From J027 sp034437655 (GTDB lineage: Bacteria > Chloroflexota > Anaerolineae > Aggregatilineales > J027), in contig DAOTTU010000055.1 in the NCBI GenBank assembly GCA_034437655.1, forward strand, positions 1 to 64,000: 64,000 nt of DNA, read 5' to 3'. Shown piece after piece: positions 1 through 8,492 of the stretch. Positions within the stretch are counted from its first letter, which is position 1, and every line of letters begins with the position of its first letter. Made by a program: the position numbers and the translations under genes. Below the pieces are notes generated by a model that was given only the letters and a program-made list of their open reading frames with translations, was not told the DNA's origin and did not search any database.

Positions 1-2717
1 CACGCCAGTTCCAACGTTCCAACGCGTTGCAAAAGCAGTTCCAGTCCTTGCTTGACAACGCAAGCTCGGCATTCATTTCAATTGACAGCGACCAGCGCAT
101 CACCCTGTACAATCAGATGGCAGAGCGCGTGTTCGGTTACACGACAGAGGAAGTACTTGGTCAGCCGCTTTCGATGCTAATGCCAGACCGTTTTGCTGAC
201 GGGCATAGCCACCACGTCGGAGAATTTGCTGAGCAACCCATTGCTGCCCGTGTCATGGCAGAACGTGCTGACGATCTATACGGTCGTCGTAAGAATGGCG
301 AAGAGTTCCCCATTGAAGTTGCTATCTCGAAGCTGCAAATCGGTGACGAGATGTACTTTACAGCGGTGCTGAATGACATTACCACCCGCAAACGCTCTGA
401 AGAAGACCTGCGCAAGCGTGCTATCGAGCTACAGGTGGTGGCAGACGTAACCGCTGCAACCGCTAACATTCTTGACTCACAAGAACTGTTGACGAGGGTG
501 TCTAACCTTACCCGCGACCGCTTCGAACTCTACCACGCTCATCTCTATCTGCTTGATGAGCAGCAAGATGTGCTGGTGCTGACGGCAGGTGCTGGTCAGG
601 TCGGTGAAATTATGGTCGCGCAGGGTCACAATATCCCACTCGGTCGTGAACACAGTCTGGTGGCGCGTGCTGCCCGCACCCGGCAGGGTGTGACATCCAA
701 TAACGTGATGCTTGAGCCTGACTTCTTGCCGAACCCGCTTCTTGCTGAAACCCGTGCCGAGCTAGCGATTCCAATTATGCTGGGGCATGAAGTGCTGGGC
801 GTGCTTGACGTGCAATCTACTGAAACGGGACGTTTCACCCAGGAGGACGTCCGCATCAAGACCACTCTTGCCGGTCAGGTGGCTATCGCGCTACAAAACG
901 CCCGTTTGTTTGAGGAATCGCAACGTCGTCTGCGCGAAACAGAGTTCACCAATGAAATCGGTGAAATCTTGCGTAGCGGCACTGGTACTGACGTCGTACC
1001 AGTAATCGAGAGTGTCATTGAGCAACTGTTAGAACTCTTTGAAGCTGATAATGGCATGTTCAGCCGCTATGATGGCGAAACATGGCAGGGCGTTGCTGGC
1101 AGCGGTGCAGGCATGTCTACAGAAGTTGTGTCAACCCTTGTTGAACCCGGTCCAGAGTATCCGCACGGCCTAGATGCCGTTAATGCAAACAGCGTGATTA
1201 CGGTTGATGATGCAAAATCCTATACGGGTTTCCCAACCAGAGACACCGACGAAGAGGGTAGTGGAATTAAGTCGGTCCTGGTGCTACCCATCACTGACGG
1301 TACAAACACGATTGGCGCAATATTCTTGAACTACAATACGCACCTGCGCCGTTTTACTGACGATGAAATCGTAACGGCGAAAAATATCACCCTCCAAATT
1401 TCGACCGGGTTTGAACGGTTACGAGCAGCGGCTGAAACCGTTGAAGCGCGTGAACTTGCTGAGCGGCGTGCGGCTGAACTTCAAGTGGTGGCAGAAGTGA
1501 GTGCAGCAGCAGCAACCATCCTTGACCCGCAAGAACTGCTGTTTTCAATCTCGAACCTGACACGTGACAGCTTTGACCTTTACCACGCCCATATCTATCT
1601 GTATGACGGAGAAACTGAGCGGCTGTACTTGAGTGCTGGTGCTGGTGACGCGGGTAAGCTCATGGTTGGTACACGGCACAGTATCCCCATGCAACAGACG
1701 CACAGCCTTGTGGCACGTGCCGCCCGTTCTCGCGATGGTATTATCTCCAACGATGTAACCCGCGAGCCGGACTTCCTACCAAACCCACTGCTGCCAGATA
1801 CTCGTTCTGAAATGTCGGTGCCAATGATTGTGGGTAACGAGTTGCTCGGTGTACTCGACGTTCAGGCAAGTAGAGTTGGGCGCTTTGTAGACGAAGACGT
1901 TCGTATCTTTGACACCCTGTCACGTCAAATTGGTATTGCCCTGCTGAATGCGCGGTTGTACCAGGAACAGCTTGAAACTGCTGAGCAGTTGCGTGAGGTT
2001 GACAAACTCAAGAGTGAGTTCCTCGCCAGTATGAGTCACGAATTACGGACACCGTTGAACTCCATCATTGGCTACGCTGAAGTAATTCTTGATGGGCTGG
2101 ACGGACCACTTAACGAAGAGTTAGAGGAAGATGTCGGCGCAATTCATGGTAGCGGTAAGTTGCTGCTGAACCTCATTAATGACATCCTCGACCTGGCGAA
2201 GATTGAAGCCGGACAGATGGAGCTTGAATACGCCGAAGTCGATGTGAAGGAATTTATGTCACGGATCCTTGATAGCTCACGTATTCTTGTCAAAGACAAA
2301 CCTGTTGACCTGAAACTCAACGTTGAAGACAGCGTTCCGGCGACGATACACGCTGACCCGGTGCGGCTACAACAAATCGTCAATAACCTGATTTCTAACG
2401 CCGCCAAGTTCACCGAACAGGGATCGATCACACTCAATACGACTGCTGAAAATGGTGACGTCCGCGTCTCAGTTATTGACACTGGTACAGGGATTGATGA
2501 GGATAAGCTCGAAGTGATCTTTGAACGTTTCCGCCAGGCTGATCAGTCTTCAACCCGACGCGCAGGTGGAACCGGGCTAGGTCTTGACATTACACGGCGC
2601 TTGGTACACATGCACGGTGGCGAAATCCATGTGACAAGTACATTGGGCGAAGGCAGTACCTTCTCCTTCACGCTACCGCTCACACCACCCGTGGATGCTC
2701 ACACTCACGGAGACTAG
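1..2717 (+). CDS. PAS/GAF hybrid sensor histidine kinase (5' end outside window)
   Basis: Sensor kinase that autophosphorylates a histidine and passes phosphate to a response regulator. Counting from the TTG at 27, the order is a PAS domain (about 1-115), three GAF domains (about 140-290, 310-460, 485-640), a HisKA dimerisation domain with the phosphoacceptor in SHELRTPLN (His671), and a HATPase_c domain with an N box (NNLISNAAKF, about 781) and the G boxes DTGTGID and GTGLGL. No transmembrane segment is visible, so this part is cytosolic. The reading frame is open back to base 3, so the true start probably lies upstream and more sensor domains may precede. GAF1 and GAF3 are close copies of each other. 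No response regulator is adjacent downstream. Family assignment is certain; the signal is unknown. Confidence 0.93.
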   Translation, partial: RQFQRSNALQKQFQSLLDNASSAFISIDSDQRITLYNQMAERVFGYTTEEVLGQPLSMLMPDRFADGHSHHVGEFAEQPIAARVMAERADDLYGRRKNGEEFPIEVAISKLQIGDEMYFTAVLNDITTRKRSEEDLRKRAIELQVVADVTAATANILDSQELLTRVSNLTRDRFELYHAHLYLLDEQQDVLVLTAGAGQVGEIMVAQGHNIPLGREHSLVARAARTRQGVTSNNVMLEPDFLPNPLLAETRAELAIPIMLGHEVLGVLDVQSTETGRFTQEDVRIKTTLAGQVAIALQNARLFEESQRRLRETEFTNEIGEILRSGTGTDVVPVIESVIEQLLELFEADNGMFSRYDGETWQGVAGSGAGMSTEVVSTLVEPGPEYPHGLDAVNANSVITVDDAKSYTGFPTRDTDEEGSGIKSVLVLPITDGTNTIGAIFLNYNTHLRRFTDDEIVTAKNITLQISTGFERLRAAAETVEARELAERRAAELQVVAEVSAAAATILDPQELLFSISNLTRDSFDLYHAHIYLYDGETERLYLSAGAGDAGKLMVGTRHSIPMQQTHSLVARAARSRDGIISNDVTREPDFLPNPLLPDTRSEMSVPMIVGNELLGVLDVQASRVGRFVDEDVRIFDTLSRQIGIALLNARLYQEQLETAEQLREVDKLKSEFLASMSHELRTPLNSIIGYAEVILDGLDGPLNEELEEDVGAIHGSGKLLLNLINDILDLAKIEAGQMELEYAEVDVKEFMSRILDSSRILVKDKPVDLKLNVEDSVPATIHADPVRLQQIVNNLISNAAKFTEQGSITLNTTAENGDVRVSVIDTGTGIDEDKLEVIFERFRQADQSSTRRAGGTGLGLDITRRLVHMHGGEIHVTSTLGEGSTFSFTLPLTPPVDAHTHGD

Positions 2718-2737
2718 GTGATGAGCAGCTAAGGCCA

Positions 2738-3775
2738 TTACGCCAAATCATGCATAGACTTTAAACGGGTGACCAGTCCAGCAACGGATTGGTCATCCGT
2801 TTTTTTCCCAAGCGGGTCTTCCACCATGTTGCCTTGCCCGAGTAGCAGTTGCAGTAGATTACTCACACCGTAACCAAGCACCGCAAGGTCATATCCACCT
2901 TCTGTCACTGCAATAATACGCCCGTTGCACAGGCTTGCAGCAGCTTGTTGTAACAGCCTGATCAACGCAGCAAATCCAGTTAACGACACCCGTAGATTGG
3001 CCAATGGGTCGCGCCAGTGGGCGTCAAATCCGGCTGAGATGAGGAGTAATTCTGGCTGAAAACGCGCCAGGACAGGCATCACAACCTCTGTATACAACCG
3101 TTCCAGCCCTGCATCGCCTGTATGTGGCGGAACCGGGATATTTACAGTCAGCCCTCGCCCCGCACCACGTCCTGTTTCATGGACTGCACCTGTGCCCGGG
3201 TACAATGGTGATTGATGCGAGGAGATAAACAGCACTGCCCCGTTGTCATAGAGCGCATCCTGTGTGCCGTTGCCATGATGGACGTCAAAATCGACGATGG
3301 CGACGCGGTTAAGCCCGTGGTAGGTCACAGCATGCTGTGCGGCCAGAGCGACATTGCTCAACAGGCAAAAACCCATGGCCGTTGATGGGGTCGCATGATG
3401 ACCGGGCGGACGCACACACGCCAGCGCATTGTCTACCTGTCCACTGAGTACTGCATTAACACAATTCAACACACCCCCAACCGCCAAGCGTGCCAGATGG
3501 TAAGATTGCGGCACGACATAGGTATCTGCGCCAAGCATCGCCGGGCTGTCAAGTTCAGCAGTGCGTTGCAATAGGTCAAGGTGGTCGCGTGTATGCACTC
3601 GGAGCAGTTCTTCTTTGGTCGAAACACGATTGTCGATCATCTGAATTGCGTCATGCTCAAACACACCAAGAGATTGTAAGCGCTGATGAATAGCTGTCAG
3701 ACGGCCGCCATGTTCCGGGTGACCGTCCAACGTATGGGTGGCGTATTGCGCGTCGTAGTGAAATGCAGTAGTCAT
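2738..3775 (-). CDS. Histone deacetylase family amidohydrolase
   Basis: 345-residue zinc amidohydrolase of the class II HDAC/acetylpolyamine amidohydrolase/AcuC superfamily. Such enzymes remove acetyl groups from lysines or polyamines. The full catalytic set is visible: the His pair in RPPGHHA, the zinc ligands in DFDVHHGNG (Asp and His), the third ligand in SAGFDAH, and the C-terminal EGGYDL loop. Length is normal for the single-domain bacterial family. It is convergent with the sensor kinase and divergent from hppA. The start ATG at 3775 is followed by a typical family N-terminus (FHYDAQYATH). The substrate cannot be told from sequence: deacetylation of a metabolic protein, a polyamine or another small acyl amide are all possible. 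Confidence 0.9.
   Translation of the reverse strand: MTTAFHYDAQYATHTLDGHPEHGGRLTAIHQRLQSLGVFEHDAIQMIDNRVSTKEELLRVHTRDHLDLLQRTAELDSPAMLGADTYVVPQSYHLARLAVGGVLNCVNAVLSGQVDNALACVRPPGHHATPSTAMGFCLLSNVALAAQHAVTYHGLNRVAIVDFDVHHGNGTQDALYDNGAVLFISSHQSPLYPGTGAVHETGRGAGRGLTVNIPVPPHTGDAGLERLYTEVVMPVLARFQPELLLISAGFDAHWRDPLANLRVSLTGFAALIRLLQQAAASLCNGRIIAVTEGGYDLAVLGYGVSNLLQLLLGQGNMVEDPLGKKTDDQSVAGLVTRLKSMHDLA
2783..2806 (+). terminator. Intrinsic terminator of the sensor kinase, inside the convergent gene
   Basis: Seven-base-pair perfect stem AACGGAT/ATCCGTT with a five-base loop, followed by a T run on the plus strand. It lies about 65 bases after the kinase stop, within the 3' coding end of the minus-strand deacetylase-like gene. 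Confidence 0.75.
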
Positions 3776-3814
3776 AGATAGGGCAGCCTTTGTCGGAGGT
3801 TTTCAATAAATCGC

Positions 3815-3842
3815 TTGATATTCGTCATTTCGACAGTACAAT
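3815..3842 (+). promoter_or_regulatory. Sigma-70-type promoter for hppA
   Basis: TTGATA (3815-3820), a 16-base spacer and TACAAT (3837-3842), each hexamer 5/6 to consensus. It lies about 70 bases upstream of the hppA start, giving a leader with the imperfect inverted repeat GTGGT/ACCAC. Confidence 0.6.
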
Positions 3843-3910
3843 ATGCCGAGACTTAGCAGAAGTATAACGACGATGGTGGTCTATGTACACCACTTCCAAA
3901 AGGGGATCGA

Positions 3911-5983
3911 ATGACAATCGCAGTAGCAATTCTAGGCATTATCGTTTCACTGGGTGCGATGTATTTTGCCTGGTGGACGACGAAAAACATTATGAAAGAA
4001 GACGCTGGTAGCGAAGAAATGCAAAACATCGCGGCTGCTATTCAAGAAGGAGCGCAAGCCTTTTTGCAGGCCGAATACCGCTATATTGGTGTTGTTGTTT
4101 TTCTCGTTACGGCTTTGTTACTTGGTTTGGGGCTAGCCTTTGAAGACTTTAGTGTTTTAACCGCTGTTGCCTACGTCGCCGGGGCAATTGCCTCTGGTAC
4201 GGCTGGTTATATCGGCATGAGTATCGCTGTACGAGCCAACGTACGCACCACCGCCGCTGCCCAGAAAAGCCTGAACAGTGCGCTTCGTGTCTCGTTTTCT
4301 AGCGGTACCGTGATGGGAACAATGGTCGTTTCGTTAGCCTTGCTGGGCTTGAGCGTACTCTATCTGCTGTTCGTCGCAGTACCAGATGAAGTCGCCAATA
4401 TCGAAACACTGGCGGGCTTTGGCTTCGGCGCAACCTCAATCGCGATCTTTTCGCGTGTGGGCGGTGGTATCTTCACCAAAGCCGCCGACGTCGGTGCAGA
4501 CCTCGTTGGTAAAGTTGAAGAAGACTTCCCCGAAGACAGCCCCCGCAACCCCGCTACCATCGCTGACAACGTCGGTGACAACGTCGGTGACGTCGCAGGT
4601 ATGGGAGCAGACCTTTTTGAAAGCTACGCCAGTAGTATCGTCGCTGCGATGACCCTCGCGCTGATTTCGACCACAGTCGTTGACGAAGAACGACAGGTTT
4701 TCCCGCTGCTGGTCGCAATTTTCGGCGTGGGCATTAGTTTGGCAGCAACATTTCTGGTGCAGGCCAAAGATGAACGCGCTGAAATGACCGTGCTGCTGGC
4801 CAGTTTACGGCGTGGCATTTATGCAGCTACAGCGGGCGTCGTGCTGGCAATTGTGGTACTGGCCTTTGCGCTGGGCCTGGGCTTCTCGGTAATTATCGCG
4901 ACGTTGGCTGGTCTCATCGGCGGGGTCTTGATCGGCTACTCTACTGAATTCTACACATCATCGCACAGTGGACCGACGAAGCGCCTTGCAGAAGCCTCTA
5001 AGAGTGGCGCAGGCGTCAACATCATCAGTGGTCTGGCAGTCGGTATGGAAAGTACCGTTGCACCTGTGATGACGGTGATTGTAGTGACACTCGTCGCCGT
5101 GCAATTGGAAGGCTTGTATGGTGTGGCAGTCGCGGCGGTAGGGATGCTCTCAACATTGGCGATCACTCTTGCGGCTGACGCTTATGGCCCCGTAGCAGAC
5201 AATGCAGGCGGTATTGCAGAAATGGCTGAGCTTGATCCGGTTGTCCGTGAACGTACCGACGCGCTGGACACGCTCGGTAACACCACTGCCGCCGAAGGTA
5301 AAGGTTTTGCGATTGGTAGCGCCGTGATGACCGCCCTTGCACTGATTGCCGCTTTCGTTGAGTCTACCGGGCTGGGTGGCGTTGAAGTGCTGGATATACG
5401 CTTTGTCACGGGGACGCTGTTCGGCGCGATGCTGCCATATTTCTTCAGCACCCGTACCATGAACGCGGTTGGTAAGGCTGCGAATGAGATCGTTGTTGAA
5501 GTCCGGCGTCAATTGAATGAAATCCCCGGGCTGCGCGAAGGTAAAGAAGGTGTTCGCCCTGACTACAAGCGCTGTATTGAAATCAGCACACAAAGTGCGC
5601 TCCGTCAGATGATCTTCCCCGGTGTACTCGCCGTGAGTGTGCCGCTGGTGGTTGCGCTGCTGACCGTTATCGGTGAAGGTACGCTGCTCGAAGAATACGT
5701 TTCTGGCGAAACGTTAGTCGGAATTCTGCTCGGTTCGCTGGCATCAGCCTTTGTGCTGGCGCTGATGATGGCTAACGCGGGCGGTGCCTGGGACAACGCC
5801 AAGAAAGCGATTGAAGCAGGTGAAATTGAAGGTGAAAAGAAGGGGTCCGAAGCACATAAAGCCGCTGTTGTGGGTGACACAGTTGGCGACCCCTTTAAAG
5901 ACACTTCTGGCCCCTCACTCAATATTTTGCTAAAGCTGTTGGCGATCATCGCGCTGGTGATTGCACCGATCATCGCTGGCTAG
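3911..5983 (+). CDS. hppA: Membrane-bound ion-pumping pyrophosphatase, K+-dependent type
   Basis: 690-residue integral membrane pyrophosphatase that couples hydrolysis of cytosolic diphosphate to H+ and/or Na+ export. About 16 hydrophobic segments are present. Diagnostic motifs include the acidic catalytic loop DNVGDNVGDVAG (about 219-230), DVGADLVGKVE, and near the C-terminus GDTVGDPFKDTSGPS. The potassium-signature segment reads GNTTAAEGKG, with Ala at residue 460. K+-independent enzymes carry Lys here (GNTTKA), so this enzyme is predicted to need K+. Start ATG at 3911 has a strong AGGGG site six bases upstream. Whether it pumps H+ or Na+ is not resolved by these motifs. It stands alone as a monocistronic unit with its own promoter and terminator. 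Confidence 0.97.
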   Translation: MTIAVAILGIIVSLGAMYFAWWTTKNIMKEDAGSEEMQNIAAAIQEGAQAFLQAEYRYIGVVVFLVTALLLGLGLAFEDFSVLTAVAYVAGAIASGTAGYIGMSIAVRANVRTTAAAQKSLNSALRVSFSSGTVMGTMVVSLALLGLSVLYLLFVAVPDEVANIETLAGFGFGATSIAIFSRVGGGIFTKAADVGADLVGKVEEDFPEDSPRNPATIADNVGDNVGDVAGMGADLFESYASSIVAAMTLALISTTVVDEERQVFPLLVAIFGVGISLAATFLVQAKDERAEMTVLLASLRRGIYAATAGVVLAIVVLAFALGLGFSVIIATLAGLIGGVLIGYSTEFYTSSHSGPTKRLAEASKSGAGVNIISGLAVGMESTVAPVMTVIVVTLVAVQLEGLYGVAVAAVGMLSTLAITLAADAYGPVADNAGGIAEMAELDPVVRERTDALDTLGNTTAAEGKGFAIGSAVMTALALIAAFVESTGLGGVEVLDIRFVTGTLFGAMLPYFFSTRTMNAVGKAANEIVVEVRRQLNEIPGLREGKEGVRPDYKRCIEISTQSALRQMIFPGVLAVSVPLVVALLTVIGEGTLLEEYVSGETLVGILLGSLASAFVLALMMANAGGAWDNAKKAIEAGEIEGEKKGSEAHKAAVVGDTVGDPFKDTSGPSLNILLKLLAIIALVIAPIIAG

Positions 5984-6010
5984 CTTTCACCTGCTCCCGA
6001 TACTACCCAA

Positions 6011-6052
6011 ACGGCCTGCGGCCAGTGTTTTTGGCTTGGCAGGTCGTTTTTT
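6011..6052 (+). terminator. Terminator of hppA
   Basis: Stem ACGGCCTGC (6011-6019) with GCAGGTCGT (6039-6047, one G-T pair), an inner GGCCA/TGGC helix, then TTTTTT. Located 28 bases after the hppA stop. Confidence 0.72.
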
Positions 6053-6078
6053 GTGTGTATCGTAGTAACTGTAGACGC

Positions 6079-6102
6079 AAAAAAACCCGCTTCTGTGCGG
6101 GT
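6079..6102 (-). terminator. Terminator of the tRNA gene
   Basis: On the minus strand, ACCCGC-ACAGAA-GCGGGT followed by a run of six or more T. It begins 13 bases downstream of the tRNA 3' CCA. Confidence 0.85.
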
Positions 6103-6115
6103 GGGTTATTTTCTA

Positions 6116-6190
6116 TGGTGGCGATGACTGGATTTGAACCAGTGACCGACGGCTTATGAGTCCGTTGCTCTGCCACTGAGCTACATCGCC
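6116..6190 (-). tRNA. tRNA-Met (CAT anticodon, elongator-like), CCA encoded
   Basis: 75 bases reading GGCGATG at the 5' end, a D arm GCTC-AGTGGCA-GAGC, the anticodon loop CTCATAA with CAT, a T arm ACTGG-TTCAAAT-CCAGT, the 3' acceptor strand CATCGCC, discriminator A and an encoded CCA. The acceptor stem pairs 7/7. The acceptor starts with a paired G, so it is not initiator-like. The anticodon stem ACGGA/GCCGT has an A-G closing mismatch. A CAT anticodon is also used by the lysidine-modified tRNA-Ile2, and this cannot be excluded by eye; elongator Met is the better guess. Confidence 0.92.
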
Positions 6191-6203
6191 AATTTACGAA
6201 CAT

Positions 6204-6232
6204 AGTATGAAGGAAAAGAGACTAACTGTCAA
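6204..6232 (-). promoter_or_regulatory. Promoter of the tRNA gene
   Basis: On the minus strand, a perfect TTGACA (6227-6232), a 17-base spacer and CATACT (6204-6209), placing the transcription start a few bases before the mature tRNA 5' end. The -35 hexamer overlaps the ATG of the divergent MutS-like gene. Confidence 0.75.
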
Positions 6233-8040
6233 TGCCAAATCAGGCAAAAGCTAACCGTTTATTCAGGCTTGAGCAACAGGTCACACGCTTACAACGACGC
6301 ATTGATACTTTGCAGGTACGCAGCGATCAATTGGCGAACTGGCGTGCGCTTGCCTTCACTGTTGGGTCAGTGGGAAGTGTGGTAGCCGTTTTTGCATTAC
6401 TGGTTGAACTGGGTGTGGTGCTAGCAGCCGTCACGGTAGTCGGGGTTGGGGTGCTGGTACGCCTTCATCGCCGGGTGCAATTGCGCCTTCAGCTATACCA
6501 GCAATGGCAGCATATCAAGCAAACTCACCTTGCCCGCATGACCCATGATTGGGACACGATCCCCTTACCGCCTGCCCCGGAAATCCCCACAGAGCATCCG
6601 TTTGCTACCGACTTGAACCTCTACGGCAAGCGGTCGATGCACCACTTGCTCGACACCACCGCAACCTATGAAGGCAGCCAACGCCTTGCTGACTGGTTGC
6701 TGGAAACACACCCTGACAGGGCAACTGCGCTCGAACGCCAGCAACTGGTGCAAGCCACCCGTGAAGCATGTATGTTCCGGGACAAGCTCAGCGTGGCAGA
6801 AATACAGGCCGGGCGCAGTGGGCGTATCCGTGGGCAACGGTTGCTAGATTGGTTCGAACAAGCGTCGATCAAGGAGATGTTGCGTGCGTCGTTGCGGCTG
6901 GCGGTGCCGTTAGCGGTGGCGAATATTGTGTTGTTGCTGGCGTTTGTAGCCTTCGCGATTCCGCCGTTATTTCTGCTGAGCTTTTTTGCCTATGGGTTCG
7001 TGGTCTTCAACAAAGGTGCCACCATCGTCGAACGTCTGGAAAGTGCGCGCAGCATCTATAGCAGCTTCGTGAAAGTACAGGCTATCTTCTCCTACCTGGA
7101 ACAATCCCACGTTCCGGCGCTGGAAAATATGTTACAGCCCTTTAAGACCACGCCCCCCTCAGATGACCTGCGCCGACTGACACGGATCATCGTTGCCAGT
7201 AGTGCCCGCCAGAATCCATTGTTGGGCCTGATCTTAAATGTCACAGTGCCCTATGATATGTTTTTTGCGCTGCAACTTGAACAGCAAACAGATAACCTGC
7301 GCGAACGGATGCACCGCTGGCTAGATACACTCTACACACTCGAAGCCTTGAACGCACTCGCCAACTTCGCCTATTTAAATCCAGAGTTCACTTTTCCTAC
7401 ACTTGAGGACGGTACCGGCCTGCAAGCCAACGCTATCGGACATCCACTCTTGCCAGATGACCAGCGCGTCAGCAACGATTTTTCGCTGGCTGAGGAGCAT
7501 GATGTAGTCATCATCACCGGCTCGAATATGTCCGGCAAAAGCACGTTTTTGCGAACTCTTGGCGTGAATCTCGTGTTGAGCTACACGGGCGGCCCGGTCT
7601 GTGCCGATATGCTCACGGCGTCGGTGTTCCGCGTCTTTTCTTCAATTAAAGTGACGGATTCAATCAATGATGGCATTTCGTACTTCTACGCAGAGGTGCG
7701 TCGTCTTAAAGCGTTGTTGGATGAGTTGCAACGTGACGACCCGGCCCCCGTCTTTTTCATGATCGACGAGATTTTCCGAGGGACAAACAACCGTGAACGT
7801 TTGATCGGGAGCCGTGCATATATTCGCGCCGTAGCAGAGGCACATGGCGTCGGGCTGGTGGCCACCCATGACCTCGAACTGGTGCAACTTGGCGATGAGT
7901 TCGACACCATCCGCAATTTTCATTTCCGCGAAGATATTAAAGATGGCCGCATGGTGTTTGACTACCAGATTCGGCAGGGACCCTCGCCAACAACCAACGC
8001 CCTACGCATCATGGAAATCGAAGGGCTGCCTGTTGAGTGA
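6232..8040 (+). CDS. Membrane-anchored MutS-like ATPase
   Basis: 602 residues. The C-terminal 200 residues are a MutS domain V ATPase: Walker A GSNMSGKSTFL (about 429-440), Walker B FFMIDEIFRGTNNRER (about 507-522), then ATHDLEL. The N-terminal half lacks the mismatch-recognition domain of true MutS. It has a coiled-coil start (about 5-33), a hydrophobic hairpin (about 38-72) and a second hydrophobic stretch (about 218-250), so the protein is predicted to be membrane-attached with a cytosolic ATPase. True MutS is around 850 residues and soluble. Proteins of this layout are usually annotated as MutS-family mismatch repair, but that function is unproven. ATG at 6232 overlaps the -35 box of the divergent tRNA promoter. 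No clear strong ribosome site is seen. Confidence 0.85.
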   Translation: MPNQAKANRLFRLEQQVTRLQRRIDTLQVRSDQLANWRALAFTVGSVGSVVAVFALLVELGVVLAAVTVVGVGVLVRLHRRVQLRLQLYQQWQHIKQTHLARMTHDWDTIPLPPAPEIPTEHPFATDLNLYGKRSMHHLLDTTATYEGSQRLADWLLETHPDRATALERQQLVQATREACMFRDKLSVAEIQAGRSGRIRGQRLLDWFEQASIKEMLRASLRLAVPLAVANIVLLLAFVAFAIPPLFLLSFFAYGFVVFNKGATIVERLESARSIYSSFVKVQAIFSYLEQSHVPALENMLQPFKTTPPSDDLRRLTRIIVASSARQNPLLGLILNVTVPYDMFFALQLEQQTDNLRERMHRWLDTLYTLEALNALANFAYLNPEFTFPTLEDGTGLQANAIGHPLLPDDQRVSNDFSLAEEHDVVIITGSNMSGKSTFLRTLGVNLVLSYTGGPVCADMLTASVFRVFSSIKVTDSINDGISYFYAEVRRLKALLDELQRDDPAPVFFMIDEIFRGTNNRERLIGSRAYIRAVAEAHGVGLVATHDLELVQLGDEFDTIRNFHFREDIKDGRMVFDYQIRQGPSPTTNALRIMEIEGLPVE

Positions 8041-8113
8041 CATCCGTAAGGATTGGCAGGGTTAACCGCATCCAACCCTTGAAGCGATCTATGTATCTAG
8101 AGAGGACTCAACC

Positions 8114-8401
8114 ATGCCTAAAGCTGTTTTGAATGGCGTTGTACTTGCAGAGAGTGACCACACCGAAAAGGTCGAAGGCAATCACTATTTCCCGCCGGAT
8201 TCGGTAAATATGGACTACTTCACCCCCACTGACCACGTAACAAGCTGTCCGTGGAAGGGCCAAGCCAGCTACTACACGATTGCAGTCAACGGCGAAACCA
8301 AACAAAATGCCGCCTGGACCTATGCTGAACCCAAAGACGCCGCCCAGAACATTAAAGACCACATCGCGTTTTACGGGCGACACGTCGAAATTCAAGACTA
8401 A
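8114..8401 (+). CDS. DUF427 domain protein
   Basis: 95-residue single-domain DUF427 protein of the usual length. It carries the family hallmarks PxxxVxMxYF-like (PPDSVNMDYF), a T-SCPWKG segment and a terminal IKDHIAFY. Function is not established; the fold is a small beta barrel thought to bind a small ligand. AGAGGA lies about eight bases before the ATG. It has its own terminator and follows the MutS-like gene by 73 bases, which include a short hairpin (AGGGTT/AACCCT) without a T run. Confidence 0.88.
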   Translation: MPKAVLNGVVLAESDHTEKVEGNHYFPPDSVNMDYFTPTDHVTSCPWKGQASYYTIAVNGETKQNAAWTYAEPKDAAQNIKDHIAFYGRHVEIQD

Positions 8402-8430
8402 CATCTACGTCCAGATTCGGTATTATGAAG

Positions 8431-8456
8431 GCATGGTCGTGTGGCCATGCTTTTTT
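8431..8456 (+). terminator. Terminator of the DUF427 gene
   Basis: GCATGG/CCATGC stem with an eight-base loop followed by TTTTTT, 30 bases after the stop. Confidence 0.8.
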
Positions 8457-8492
8457 ATTGGCTGAATCCACCCCGAATTGAGAGCTTTTGAC

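Noticed and set aside
5150..5593. Long open frame on the minus strand within hppA
   Set aside because: It is antisense to strongly conserved pyrophosphatase codons, has no ribosome site and no protein-like pattern.
8108..8404. Minus-strand frame covering the whole DUF427 gene
   Set aside because: The plus-strand frame is a clear DUF427 family member; the opposite frame has no family signal.
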